From assembly GCF_022747945.1 (NCBI RefSeq), contig NZ_JALDST010000001.1, positions 310,001-374,000 on the forward strand: a stretch of 64,000 bases of DNA, given 5' to 3'. The position numbers were made by a program, and so were the translations under genes. This stretch comes from Micromonospora sp. R77. GTDB lineage: Bacteria; Actinomycetota; Actinomycetes; Mycobacteriales; Micromonosporaceae. Shown here piece after piece: positions 20,022 to 28,530 of this stretch (position 1 is the stretch's first letter; each line of letters begins with the position of its first letter). The notes under the pieces are model-generated. The model did not search any database. It was not told the DNA's origin and was given only the letters and a program-made list of their open reading frames with translations.

Positions 20022-20619
20022 TCAGGTCGACGAGAGCAACGGTCGCAGGGCCGGCAGCGCCGCCGGGTCGGCCAGCGCGGCGCCGAGCGCGACCATCGCC
20101 GCCCCTGCCGCCAGGTAGTCCGGCGCGTCGGCCGGTCGCACCCCGCCGGTGGCGACGATCCGCAGCCGGGGAAAGGGGCCGAGCAGGCCGGCGATCCACT
20201 CCGGACCGAGGGCCGAGGCGGGAAAGGCCTTCGCAGTGGCACCCGGCACGCCGCGCCCGCTGCGCCTCCGTCGGGGTGGCCACCCCGGGCAGGTGCGGCA
20301 GGCCGGCGTGCAGGCTGGCGGCCAGCACCTCCGGGTCGAAGCCGGGAGCCACGGTGTACGCCGCTCCGGCGGCGGCCGCCGCAGTGACCTGTTCCGGTGT
20401 GACCACGGTGCCGGCCCCGACCGTCAGGTTGCGGCGGGCGCCGGCGGCCACGGCCGCCGCGAGGGCGGGCACCTGCGCCGGTTCACCGATCGGCACCTCC
20501 AGGGCGGTCACTCCGAGGTCCCAGGCCGCGGTGGCCAGGGCCACGGTGCGGTCCGGGTCGTAGCCCCGCAGGATGGCCATCACCCGCGCACCGCCGAAGA
20601 GTTCGTCGAGCGTCGTCAC
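20022..20619 (-). CDS. eda: KDPG/KHG aldolase, read across one frameshift
   Basis: This class I aldolase splits 2-keto-3-deoxy-6-phosphogluconate into pyruvate and glyceraldehyde-3-phosphate. The first 125 residues (MAILRGYD, LEVPIGEPA, VGAGTVVTPEQV, APGFDPEVL) and the last 75 (KAFPASALGP with the second conserved Lys, IVATGGVRP) are both well conserved but lie in different frames, changing near 20245-20262. Joined they give about 200 residues, the normal family length. An indel error or a recent mutation would explain it; the remaining sequence shows no decay. The start overlaps the stop of the kinase (GTGA), so it is the last gene of an SDR-kinase-aldolase operon. Confidence 0.8.
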
Positions 20620-21506
20620 GGTCGGGCCTCCTGGAGGTCGGCGGGGAGCTGGACGGTGTCGCCGGTGGTGCCGAGCACGGCGGCGGCGACCCGGTGGCCG
20701 AGTCGCAGCCGGGCCGGCACGTCGGCCCCGCGCAGCAGCGCGGCCAGGTAGCCGGCGGCGAACGCGTCTCCGGCGCCGACCGGTTCGAGCACCGGCACCG
20801 GGACGGTCGGCACGAAGGTGTCCCCCTCGGTGGCGCCGACCGCACCGTCCTTGACCACCACCGCGCCCGCGCCGGGCAGCACGGCCCGCACCTGCGCCGG
20901 GTCGGTGCAGCCCCAGAGGCGGTTGGCCTCGTCGAGGCCGACGAAGACGACGTCGGCCCGGTCGGCCAGCTCGGCCAGGACGGTGGCCGCCTCGTCCGGA
21001 CCGGACCAGAGTGCCGGGCGGTGGTTGACGTCGAAGCTGACCAGCGCGCCGCGGACCGGTCGGTCGGCCAGGGTGTGCCGGACCAGGTCCCGGGCGGCCG
21101 GGGACAGCGCCGGGGTGACCCCGGTCAGGTGCACCAGCCGCGCGGCCGGCGGCAGCATGCCCCGGTGCAGTCGGGCCCCGGCCGAGCCACGGCGCAGGTA
21201 GTGCACGGCGGTACCGTCCGGCGCGGGGTCCTTGAAGAGGACGCCGGTGGGATGGTCGGGGTCGGTCTCCGCGCCGCCGATGTCCACCCCGGCGGCGGCG
21301 ATGCGGTCGAGCACGAGCCGCCCGAGCGGGTCGGCGCCGACCCGACCCCGCCAGGCGACGCGCACGCCGAGCTGGGCCAGGCCGATCGCCACGTTCGACT
21401 CCGCGCCGGCGACGTCGAGGTGGGCCGGTCCCCCGTGGTGCAGCCGGGCCGGCGGCTGCGGGGCGACCAGGGCCATGGTCTCGCCGATGCAGTACGCGTC
21501 AGTCAT
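20616..21506 (-). CDS. kdgK: PfkB-family 2-keto-3-deoxygluconate kinase
   Basis: This 296-residue ribokinase-family enzyme should phosphorylate 2-keto-3-deoxygluconate (KDG) to KDPG, the substrate of the adjoining aldolase. Motifs are GGPAHLDVAGAESNVAIGLAQLG (first PfkB signature), FDVNHRPALW, and the C-terminal ATP/catalytic motif PVGAGDAFAAGYLAALL with the catalytic Asp. The KDG assignment rests on context, since PfkB sequences alone are ambiguous. The ATG at 21506 overlaps the stop of the upstream SDR gene. Confidence 0.88.
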   Translation of the reverse strand: MTDAYCIGETMALVAPQPPARLHHGGPAHLDVAGAESNVAIGLAQLGVRVAWRGRVGADPLGRLVLDRIAAAGVDIGGAETDPDHPTGVLFKDPAPDGTAVHYLRRGSAGARLHRGMLPPAARLVHLTGVTPALSPAARDLVRHTLADRPVRGALVSFDVNHRPALWSGPDEAATVLAELADRADVVFVGLDEANRLWGCTDPAQVRAVLPGAGAVVVKDGAVGATEGDTFVPTVPVPVLEPVGAGDAFAAGYLAALLRGADVPARLRLGHRVAAAVLGTTGDTVQLPADLQEARP

Positions 21507-22221
21507 CGAGGAACCGTCGGCGCAGGTCGGCGCGGAGGAAGGCGGCCGGCGAGGCGATGGAGAGCCCGCCGTCGACGGGCAGGACCGTGCCGGTGACGAA
21601 CGAGGCGGCCGGTGAGGCGAGGAAGCAGACCACCGAGGCGATCTCCTCCGGGGTCCCGATCCGGCCGAGCGGATAGCCGGCTGCGGCATCCGGCACCGCG
21701 GCCGGGGCGATCATGCCGGGCGCGACCGCGTTGACCCGTATCCCGCGCGGCCCGTACTCCAGGGCGAGTTGGCGGACCAACCCTTCCAGCCCCGCCTTGG
21801 CGGCGGCGTACGCCGGGACGCCGGGTGCGGCCAGGGTGCCGTTGACGCTGGAGACGGCGACCACGGCGGCGCCCGGTCGCAGGTGGGGCAGGGCGGCCCG
21901 GGTGACCTGGAAGGCGGTGCCGAGGGTAGCGTCCAGGGCGGCCTGCCACGCGTCGTCACTGGTCTCGGTGATCGGGGCGACCGGCATCACGGCGGCGGCC
22001 AGGATCAGCACGTCGAGCCCACCGGCGGCGGCGAGTGCGGCAGCGACCGCCCGCCGCGCCCCGGCCGGGGTGGCGCAGTCGCCGACCACGTCGTCATGGC
22101 CGGCGGCGGCAGCCAGGCTGGCGCCGGTGACGGTGTGGCCCGTCGCGGTGAGCTGGGCCTGGACGGCGCGGCCCAGTGGGGATGACGCGCCGACGACCAG
22201 CGCACCACGGTGCTCGGGCAT
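21499..22221 (-). CDS. SDR-family oxidoreductase (probable uronate-derivative reductase)
   Basis: This 240-residue classical short-chain dehydrogenase has the nucleotide motif GASSPLG in place of TGxxxGIG, the NAG-like region, catalytic Ser in VAVSSVNG and the YAAAK pair. In an operon with KDG kinase and KDPG aldolase the natural role is reducing 4-deoxy-L-threo-5-hexosulose uronate, the product of pectin or alginate lyases, to KDG. A gluconate-type dehydrogenase is the alternative. GAGGAG lies 5 bases before ATG 22221; an in-frame start at 22233 would overlap it. Confidence 0.82.
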   Translation of the reverse strand: MPEHRGALVVGASSPLGRAVQAQLTATGHTVTGASLAAAAGHDDVVGDCATPAGARRAVAAALAAAGGLDVLILAAAVMPVAPITETSDDAWQAALDATLGTAFQVTRAALPHLRPGAAVVAVSSVNGTLAAPGVPAYAAAKAGLEGLVRQLALEYGPRGIRVNAVAPGMIAPAAVPDAAAGYPLGRIGTPEEIASVVCFLASPAASFVTGTVLPVDGGLSIASPAAFLRADLRRRFLDD

Positions 22222-22314
22222 TCTGCTCCTCAACGGTCGGTGTGCCGGCTCGTGACGGGAACGGCAACAGCGGCTAGAGTGTCATAGCCGGCAACTCACT
22301 TTCAAGGGGTGCAC

Positions 22315-23109
22315 GTGGTTTCCGATAACGCCTCCAACCAGAGCGTGCTCCGCGCCGCCGCGGTGCTCGACGCCTTCACCCACGGGCGCCCCGAGCTGCG
22401 GGTCACCGACGTGGCCAAGGCGACCGGGCTGGGCCTGTCGACCACCTCGCGGTTGTTGGCGACCCTGGAGTCGCTGGAGTTCGTGGAGCGGGACCCGATG
22501 TCCAACCTCTACCGGCTCGGCGCCAAGACGGTCACCCTCGGCGGGATCGCGGTCAACCAGATGCCGGTGCACCGGGCCACCCGCCAGATCGTGCAGAACC
22601 TGGCCCGCGAGCACGGCCTCGGCGCCAACGTCGCGATCCGCCGCGGCGACCGGGTCTTCTACGTGGCCAACTTCGAAGGGCCGCTCGCCCCCCGGTCGTT
22701 CACCCTGGTCGGGCAGACCAATCCGCTGCACGCCACGGGGCTGGGCAAGAGCCTGCTCAGCGGCCTGGACCCGGCGGTCCGCCGGTCCCTGCTGCCGGAC
22801 CCGCTGCCCGCGTTCACCCACCGGACCATCACCGACCCGGCCGCCCTCGAGGCGGAGCTGGACCGGATCACCGGCCGGGGATACGCCACCGAGCTGGAGG
22901 AGCTGGCGCTCGGCCGGGCCTGTGTCGCCGCCCCGATCCGGGACGGCTCCGGGGAGATCGTGGCGGCCCTGTCCATCTCCGGACCGCTCTCCGCCATCGA
23001 CCTGCCCCAGCGCGAGTCGCAGCTCGCCTCCGCGGCCATCGAGGCCGCCGACGCGGTCAGCGTCAGCCTCGGTCACCACGCCCCGGCCGCACTGACCACC
23101 CTCACCTGA
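22315..23109 (+). CDS. IclR-family transcriptional regulator
   Basis: This 264-residue regulator has the IclR winged helix (residues 8-65, RVTDVAKATGLGLSTTSRLLATLE) and the C-terminal effector domain (LGANVAIRRGDRVFYVANFEG; HATGLGKSLLSGL; CVAAPIRDGSGEIVAALSISGP). It is divergent from the SDR-kinase-aldolase operon, which fits a KDG- or uronate-sensing repressor like KdgR. GTG 22315 is preferred because AAGGGG stands 7 bases upstream; GTG 22309 overlaps that site. The 90-base divergent spacer at 22222-22314 should hold its operator. Confidence 0.9.
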   Translation: MVSDNASNQSVLRAAAVLDAFTHGRPELRVTDVAKATGLGLSTTSRLLATLESLEFVERDPMSNLYRLGAKTVTLGGIAVNQMPVHRATRQIVQNLAREHGLGANVAIRRGDRVFYVANFEGPLAPRSFTLVGQTNPLHATGLGKSLLSGLDPAVRRSLLPDPLPAFTHRTITDPAALEAELDRITGRGYATELEELALGRACVAAPIRDGSGEIVAALSISGPLSAIDLPQRESQLASAAIEAADAVSVSLGHHAPAALTTLT

Positions 23110-23113
23110 GGTC

Positions 23114-23149
23114 CGCTGCCCGGTGCCGGTCGGCCGGCACCGGGCAGCG
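23114..23149. terminator. Bidirectional terminator hairpin
   Basis: A 16-base perfect stem (CGCTGCCCGGTGCCGG with its complement, 4-base loop) sits between the convergent IclR and DapA-family genes. Confidence 0.85.
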
Positions 23150-23154
23150 ACGAC

Positions 23155-24039
23155 TCACAGACCGGTCGCCGCCAGGATCGCGTCCAACTCGGCGACCGTC
23201 ACCTCGTCGATCGGCTGGGCGGGAGCGCGCACCGTGGCCGTCGCGATGACCCCCCGGCGGACCAGCACGTGCTTGTGGATGGCCCAGGCCAGACCCGGCT
23301 GGAGGCCGTACCGGATCAGCGGCAGCAGACGGTTGAACCCCTGGTACGCGTCGTCGCGCAGCCCCTTGGCCCAGTCGTCGAGCACCGGGCGCAGCGCGTC
23401 GGGGAACTCGCAGGCCGGCATGGTGCCGACCGCTCCGCGCGCGTACTCCTCGAGCAGGAAGAGCGCGTTCTGCCCGCCGAACACGGCGAACCCGGGGGCC
23501 GCCCGGCCGACCGCACCGCACTTCGGGGCGGTCGGTGGTGCCTCCACCTTGACCGCGTCCACCCCCGGCAGCGCGGCCAGCTCGGCCAGCAGCGGCACCG
23601 GCATCTGCACGCCGGTCATGTTCGGCGCGTCCTGCACCATCACCGGTACCGGCACCTGCGCGGCCAGCGTCCCGTAGAAGTCGGCCAGCTGCGCCGGCGA
23701 CGGCTTGACCATGTACGGCGGCAGCACCATCAACCCGGCCGCCCCGTGTTCGGCGGCCTGCCGGGCCTGCTCCACGGCGGCCGGCAGGCCGGTGGCGTTG
23801 ACCCCGACCACCACCGGTACGGCACGTCCGACGACGGCGTCCACGGCGTCGAGGATCTGCTCCCGGTCGCGGGCCGAGAGCGCGAACGTCTCGCTGGCGA
23901 AGCCGAACAGCGCTATCCCGTCCACCCCGCAGGCGAGCTGGAACTCCAGCAGCCGGTGCAGGTCGGCGACGGCCAGGGTGCCGTCGGAGGCGAACGGGGT
24001 GGCGAGGATGGGTACGAGACCGGTCACGGGGAAGGTCAC
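23155..24039 (-). CDS. DapA/NanA-superfamily aldolase or dehydratase for a keto-deoxy sugar acid
   Basis: This 294-residue (beta/alpha)8 enzyme belongs to the dihydrodipicolinate synthase/N-acetylneuraminate lyase family. The Schiff-base lysine is in DAVKVEAPP (about residue 165) and the tyrosine region is LPPYMVKPS. The usual TTGE-type loop is GFASETF, unlike true lysine-pathway DapA. With an enolase-superfamily dehydratase immediately upstream (GTGA overlap), it most likely cleaves or dehydrates a 2-keto-3-deoxy sugar acid made by that enzyme. The precise sugar is unresolved. Confidence 0.85.
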   Translation of the reverse strand: MTFPVTGLVPILATPFASDGTLAVADLHRLLEFQLACGVDGIALFGFASETFALSARDREQILDAVDAVVGRAVPVVVGVNATGLPAAVEQARQAAEHGAAGLMVLPPYMVKPSPAQLADFYGTLAAQVPVPVMVQDAPNMTGVQMPVPLLAELAALPGVDAVKVEAPPTAPKCGAVGRAAPGFAVFGGQNALFLLEEYARGAVGTMPACEFPDALRPVLDDWAKGLRDDAYQGFNRLLPLIRYGLQPGLAWAIHKHVLVRRGVIATATVRAPAQPIDEVTVAELDAILAATGL

Positions 24040-25193
24040 CGGGTCACCTCCGCGAGGGTGTCGAGGTCGATGTCGATGCCGAGCCCGGGGCCCTGCGGCA
24101 CGGGGAAGCCGTCCGGGCCGTGGCGCAGCGGTTCGGCCAGCAGCCGGTTGCCGACCGGGAACGGGTTCGGCTGGTACTCCATGGCCACCAGCTCGGGCGT
24201 CGCGGCGCAGACGTGCAGCGCGGCGGCGAGCGCGATCGAGCCGGCCACCGAGTGGTGCGGTGCCACCGGCACGTGGGCGGCGTCGCAGAGCTGCACGAAC
24301 GCCATCCCCTCGGTGATCCCGGTGCGGCCGATGTCGGGCTGGCAGATGTGCAGGGCCCGGCGGCGCAACCAGTGCTCCGCCTCGTACCGGCTGCGCAGCG
24401 CCTCGCCCACGGCGATCGGGGTGCGGACGGCGCGGGCCAACTCGCGGTGCCCCTCCACGTCCTCCGGGGCGAGCGGGGCCTCCAGGAACCAGGCCCCCCG
24501 TTCGTCCAGGCCGTGGGCCAACCGGCGGGCGTCGAAGAGCGGGTACGCCCAGTGCGCGTCGAGGGCGATCCGCACCCCGGGTACGGCGGCGGCCACCGCG
24601 TCGTAGGTGGCCAGGTCGGCCTCGACCCCCGCGCCGAGGTGCAGCTTGACCGCGGTCATGCCCTCCTCGGCGGCGGCCCGGGTGGCCGCCGCGGCCCGCT
24701 CGTCGTCGGTGCCGCCCGTCAGTCCCGAGCGGTACGACGGGACGACCGTGCGGAAGGCACCGCCGAGCAGCTCGTGGACGGGTACGCCGAGGGCCCGGCC
24801 CCGCAGGTCCCACAGCGCGATGTCGACGGCGGCCACCGCGTCGGCCTGGTGCCCGCTGAGGTGTCCACGGACCCGCATGAGCTGGCGCAGCCGGTGCTGG
24901 AGCACCGCGACGCCGGCCGGGTCCTCGCCGAGCAGGGCCGGGGTGAGCAGTTGCGTGACGAGGGTGGCGACCGCCTCGGTGCCGACCGGGGTCAGCGCCT
25001 CCCCCCAGCCGACCAGGCCGTCGTCGGTGTGCACGGAGACGATCAGGGTCTCCAGGTCACGGGGGTAGAGCGTGTTCCTCGGGGGGAGCACCCGGTAGTC
25101 GGGCCACCCGGACAGGGCGTGCTCGGGGCGGTCCCCCAGATAGGTCGCCGCGGCCTGTCGGACTACGTACGTGCGTACGTGGCTGATCTTCAT
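24036..25193 (-). CDS. Mandelate racemase/enolase superfamily sugar-acid dehydratase
   Basis: This 385-residue enzyme should remove water from an aldonate or aldarate through an enolate. After the N-terminal capping domain comes the barrel: first base motif VKLHLG (Lys-x-His rather than the usual Lys-x-Lys), metal ligands in ALDAHWAY, FLEAPL and AVGEAL, and the His-Asp region ending APHHSVAGS. The Lys-x-His variation differs from classical glucarate and galactonate enzymes, so the substrate is left open. GAGG precedes ATG 25193. It is transcribed divergently from the sugar ABC importer, and the shared spacer should carry the operator. Confidence 0.85.
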   Translation of the reverse strand: MKISHVRTYVVRQAAATYLGDRPEHALSGWPDYRVLPPRNTLYPRDLETLIVSVHTDDGLVGWGEALTPVGTEAVATLVTQLLTPALLGEDPAGVAVLQHRLRQLMRVRGHLSGHQADAVAAVDIALWDLRGRALGVPVHELLGGAFRTVVPSYRSGLTGGTDDERAAAATRAAAEEGMTAVKLHLGAGVEADLATYDAVAAAVPGVRIALDAHWAYPLFDARRLAHGLDERGAWFLEAPLAPEDVEGHRELARAVRTPIAVGEALRSRYEAEHWLRRRALHICQPDIGRTGITEGMAFVQLCDAAHVPVAPHHSVAGSIALAAALHVCAATPELVAMEYQPNPFPVGNRLLAEPLRHGPDGFPVPQGPGLGIDIDLDTLAEVTR

Positions 25194-25333
25194 GGCGCCT
25201 CGCGGGATAGATGTTTCCAGCCTGTTGACGGTGTGCAACAGGCACGCCTACTCTTCCGCAGTACGAGAGTGAATTGCAAGATGTGGTTCTGATCCTTCAG
25301 CCAGCGCAAGCCAAACCCGAGAGGAGTGAACCC
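25194..25333. promoter_or_regulatory. Divergent promoter between dehydratase and ABC importer operons
   Basis: A 140-base, AT-richer spacer (AGTGAATTGCAAGATG near 25268). It must contain promoters for both operons. The imperfect dyad TGTTGACGGTGTGCAACA at about 25221-25238 is a candidate operator for an IclR- or GntR-type regulator. Confidence 0.4.
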
Positions 25334-26236
25334 GTGGCCTCCCCTGTCCCCCGCTCCCCACGGGCCCTGTCCAATGGGGTCGTTGCGGTACTCCTCCTGC
25401 TGCCGGGCCTCGGCCTGCTGGGCCTGGTGTCGGTGTATCCGCTGATCGCGTCCTTCCTGACCAGCCTGTCCAACGAGAGCCTGGTCCAGCCGGGACGGAC
25501 CTTCGCCGGTTGGGCCAACTACGCCGCGGTGCTCGACAGCGGGTTCGTCGACACCGTCTGGACCACCCTGGTCTTCACGACCGGGGCCACCCTCACCCCG
25601 TTCGTGGTCGGGCTCGCCCTCGCCCTGCTGCTCGACATGCGCATCCCCGGACGGAACGCGCTGCGCGGGCTGATGCTGCTGCCCTGGGTCATCCCCGGGG
25701 TGGTCGTCTCGTTCCTCTGGTCCTGGATCTTCAACAGCAACTACGGACTGCTCAACCAGGTTCTCGGCAGTCTGGGGCTGCCGGCGGACCACTCCTGGAC
25801 CGGGGACGTCTCCACCGCGATGCTGACGGTGATCGTCGCCAAGACCTGGACCACCTTCCCCTGGGTCATGGTCACCCTCCTCGCGGCACTCAAGAGCGTG
25901 CCGTTGGAGATGCTCGAGGCGGCCCAGATCGACGGTGCCACCCGCTGGCAACGGACCTGGCGGGTCAAGCTCCCCCAGGTCCGGGGCGTCATGCTCGTCG
26001 TCGGGATGCTGGAGATCATCTACAACTTCCAGCACTTCGACATCATCTACGTCCTCACCGGCGGCGGCCCCGGCAAGGCGACCTCCACCCTCGCCATCCG
26101 GATCTACGACGAGGCGTTCCGCGGCTTCGACCTGGGCCGGGCCGCCGCGCTCGGGTTCTGCGGACTCGTCCTGCTCGCCGCCCTGTTCACCGTGTACCGA
26201 TGGCTCGACCGTCGCGTGGAAGGTCAGAACGCATGA
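25334..26236 (+). CDS. ABC sugar importer permease, MalF type
   Basis: This 300-residue inner-membrane protein has six transmembrane helices and the EAA loop that docks the ATPase (EAAQIDGATRWQRTWRVKLP, residues about 196-215), typical of CUT1 oligosaccharide importers. GTG 25334 has GAGGAG 8 bases upstream. It is the first gene of permease, permease and binding-protein order. No ATPase gene follows, as is common in actinomycetes where a shared MsiK-like ATPase energises several importers. The substrate is expected to be an oligosaccharide released by the secreted enzymes nearby. Confidence 0.92.
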   Translation: MASPVPRSPRALSNGVVAVLLLLPGLGLLGLVSVYPLIASFLTSLSNESLVQPGRTFAGWANYAAVLDSGFVDTVWTTLVFTTGATLTPFVVGLALALLLDMRIPGRNALRGLMLLPWVIPGVVVSFLWSWIFNSNYGLLNQVLGSLGLPADHSWTGDVSTAMLTVIVAKTWTTFPWVMVTLLAALKSVPLEMLEAAQIDGATRWQRTWRVKLPQVRGVMLVVGMLEIIYNFQHFDIIYVLTGGGPGKATSTLAIRIYDEAFRGFDLGRAAALGFCGLVLLAALFTVYRWLDRRVEGQNA

Positions 26237-27150
26237 GCACCGTCCTGGACACCCCCCGCCCCGCACCACCGGCCGGCGCCGCACCCGGCCGTCCCACCCG
26301 CCGGCGCCGGATCCGTGACCGGGTCGGCGCCGAGCGTCCCGGGGTCCTCGGCTGGGCCCTGCTGATCCTCCTGCTCGGCTTCGGGCTGTTCCCGATCTAC
26401 TGGATGACCGTCACCGCGTTCACCCCGGACGCCGACGCGATCGGCGGCGACTTCCGGCTCTTCCCGGCCCGCCCCACACTGACCCACTTCGCCGCGTTCT
26501 TCGCCGACGCGACGCTGGTCCGCTACCTGGTCAACTCCCTCATCGTGGCCGGGGTGACCGCCCTGCTCGGGGTGGCCGCCGCCACCTACATGGCGTACTC
26601 GTTCAGCAAGTTCCGCTACCGCGGGCGCGGGTCGCTGATGACGATGGTCTTCGTCTCGCAGCTCTTCCCGTCGTCACTGCTGCTGATCGCGCTCTACGTG
26701 CTGTTCCAGAACCTCGGCCTGCTCTACACGTACACCGCGCTGGTGCTGTCGTTCTCCACCTTCACGCTGCCGCTCTGCGTCTTCGTGCTGAAGGGCTTCT
26801 TCGACGCCATCCCGGACGACGTCATCGAGGCGGCCAAGATGGACGGTGCCGGCGAGTGGACCGTCATCCACCGGGTCGTCCTGCCTATCACCGGACCCGG
26901 CCTGGTCGCCGCCGGTCTGTTCGCCTTCATCCGGGGCTGGAACGACTTCATCTTCGCCCTCACCCTCGGCGGCCCCGACACCCAGACCCTGCCCCCGGGA
27001 CTGGTCCGCACCTACATCACCGAGGCGCAGGCGAACTGGCCCGACCTGATGGCCGCGTCCCTGATCGTCTCCGCCCCGGTGGTCGTCGTCTTCATCCTGC
27101 TCCAGCGGTTCCTGGTCACCGGCCTGGCCGCCGGCGCCGTCAAGGGCTGA
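26233..27150 (+). CDS. ABC sugar importer permease, MalG type
   Basis: This 305-residue partner permease has a proline-rich cytoplasmic N-terminus (1-40), six transmembrane helices and the EAA motif EAAKMDGAGEWTVIHRVVLP. Its ATG overlaps the stop of the MalF-type gene (ATGA). It should form the heterodimeric channel with it. The terminal AAGAVKG is a common MalG-type ending. Confidence 0.92.
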   Translation: MSTVLDTPRPAPPAGAAPGRPTRRRRIRDRVGAERPGVLGWALLILLLGFGLFPIYWMTVTAFTPDADAIGGDFRLFPARPTLTHFAAFFADATLVRYLVNSLIVAGVTALLGVAAATYMAYSFSKFRYRGRGSLMTMVFVSQLFPSSLLLIALYVLFQNLGLLYTYTALVLSFSTFTLPLCVFVLKGFFDAIPDDVIEAAKMDGAGEWTVIHRVVLPITGPGLVAAGLFAFIRGWNDFIFALTLGGPDTQTLPPGLVRTYITEAQANWPDLMAASLIVSAPVVVVFILLQRFLVTGLAAGAVKG

Positions 27151-27210
27151 CCGGGGCACGCCGCGCCTCCCCACCACCCACATCCCCCTTCCCACGTTCA
27201 GGAGAAACCG

Positions 27211-28491
27211 ATGAGCGCCACTCTCAGCCGCCGTACCCTGCTGCGCGCCCTCGGCGCCGGCGCCGGTGTCGCCGCCCTGTCCGCCTGCGCCTCCAAGGGT
27301 GCCGCACCGGCCGCCGGCGACAAGGCCGCCAAGGAGATCAACTTCTACAACTGGTCGATGTCCGAGGAGGCCAACAAGCCCGCCTGGGAGAAGCTGCTCG
27401 CCGCGTACCGGTCGAAGCAGCCGGCCGTGAAGATCGACCCGGTGGTCTACCCGTGGACCGGCTTCCTGGAGCCGATGCTGCTCGCGGCCCGCAACGGGCA
27501 GACCTTCGGGGCCCTGCAGATGCCGATCGACCAGCTCACCGCGTTCGCCTCGCTCGGCGTCCTCGAAGACCTCGGCGACCTGGCGAAGAAGAACGACTAC
27601 ACCCCGTCCACCCTGCTGATCGGGCAGGCGAACGGTCAGCAGCTCGCCCTGCCGCACTACTCCGGCGCGATCGGCATGTTCGTCAACCAGACCTGGCTGG
27701 ACCGGATCGGGGTCAAGGACGTACCGGCCACGGTGACCGAGTTCGAGAGCCTGCTCACCGAGCTGAAGAAGGCCACCGGCAAGGCGCCCTACCTCGGCTC
27801 GACCAAGGACCCGGCGCTGAAGGACCTGATCCCGTGGATGTGGACCTTCGGTTCGGCCGTGTACGCCGACGGGCGGGTCCAGGTCAACGACGACGGCGGG
27901 GTCCGGGCCCTGGAATGGTACAAGGGCCTGCTGGACAAGGGCCTGATCCTGCGCGACATCTCGCGTACCGAATCGCGGGTCATCTTCGGCCGCGGCGACG
28001 CCGCCCTCTACGACGACGCCACCCTGGCCCGGCAGTTCCTGCTGGCCGCACCGAAGGGCAAGGAGGTCGCGGCGGTCACCCGCCCGGTCTCCCGGCCGGT
28101 ACTGGCCGCCGGGGACAAGCCGCGGGCGATGTCGCACGGCCACTGCGTGGCGGTGTTCAAGGGCAAGGGCGCGGAGACCGGACGGCAGTTCGCCGAATAC
28201 CTCACCGCCGACCCGGAGAGCCTGAAGACGTTCTTCGAGGGGACCAGCCTGCCGCCGGCTGCCACGAAGGCGCTCCAGTCGCCGTGGTTCACCTCCGACA
28301 CCTACCAGATGGACTTCGCCGAGAAGGTGACCCGGACCGCCTCCGCCGACCCGTTCTGGGTGCTGCCGAACTTCGCCCAGGTCGAGAAGGTGCTCACCGA
28401 CGCCGTCGGCGCGGTGCTTTCCGGCCGGGAGAAGGCCAAGCCGGCACTGGACGCCGCCGCCGCCGCGATGCAGGACCTGATCAAGAAGTAG
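27211..28491 (+). CDS. Sugar-binding lipoprotein of the ABC importer (Tat-type)
   Basis: This 426-residue extracellular solute-binding protein (family 1) captures the imported oligosaccharide. It has a twin-arginine signal (SRRTLLRALG) and lipobox LSAC with the acylated Cys near residue 23, so it is anchored to the outer face of the membrane. The mature part starts with the classical INFYNWSMSEEANKPAWEKLL strand-helix of sugar-binding proteins. AGGAG precedes the ATG. It lies 60 bases after the permeases and 40 before the GH9-like hydrolase, so all four are probably one operon. Confidence 0.92.
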   Translation: MSATLSRRTLLRALGAGAGVAALSACASKGAAPAAGDKAAKEINFYNWSMSEEANKPAWEKLLAAYRSKQPAVKIDPVVYPWTGFLEPMLLAARNGQTFGALQMPIDQLTAFASLGVLEDLGDLAKKNDYTPSTLLIGQANGQQLALPHYSGAIGMFVNQTWLDRIGVKDVPATVTEFESLLTELKKATGKAPYLGSTKDPALKDLIPWMWTFGSAVYADGRVQVNDDGGVRALEWYKGLLDKGLILRDISRTESRVIFGRGDAALYDDATLARQFLLAAPKGKEVAAVTRPVSRPVLAAGDKPRAMSHGHCVAVFKGKGAETGRQFAEYLTADPESLKTFFEGTSLPPAATKALQSPWFTSDTYQMDFAEKVTRTASADPFWVLPNFAQVEKVLTDAVGAVLSGREKAKPALDAAAAAMQDLIKK

Positions 28492-28530
28492 CCCGGTCCC
28501 TCCCGCTCCCCTCACCCCCGAAGGAGAACG

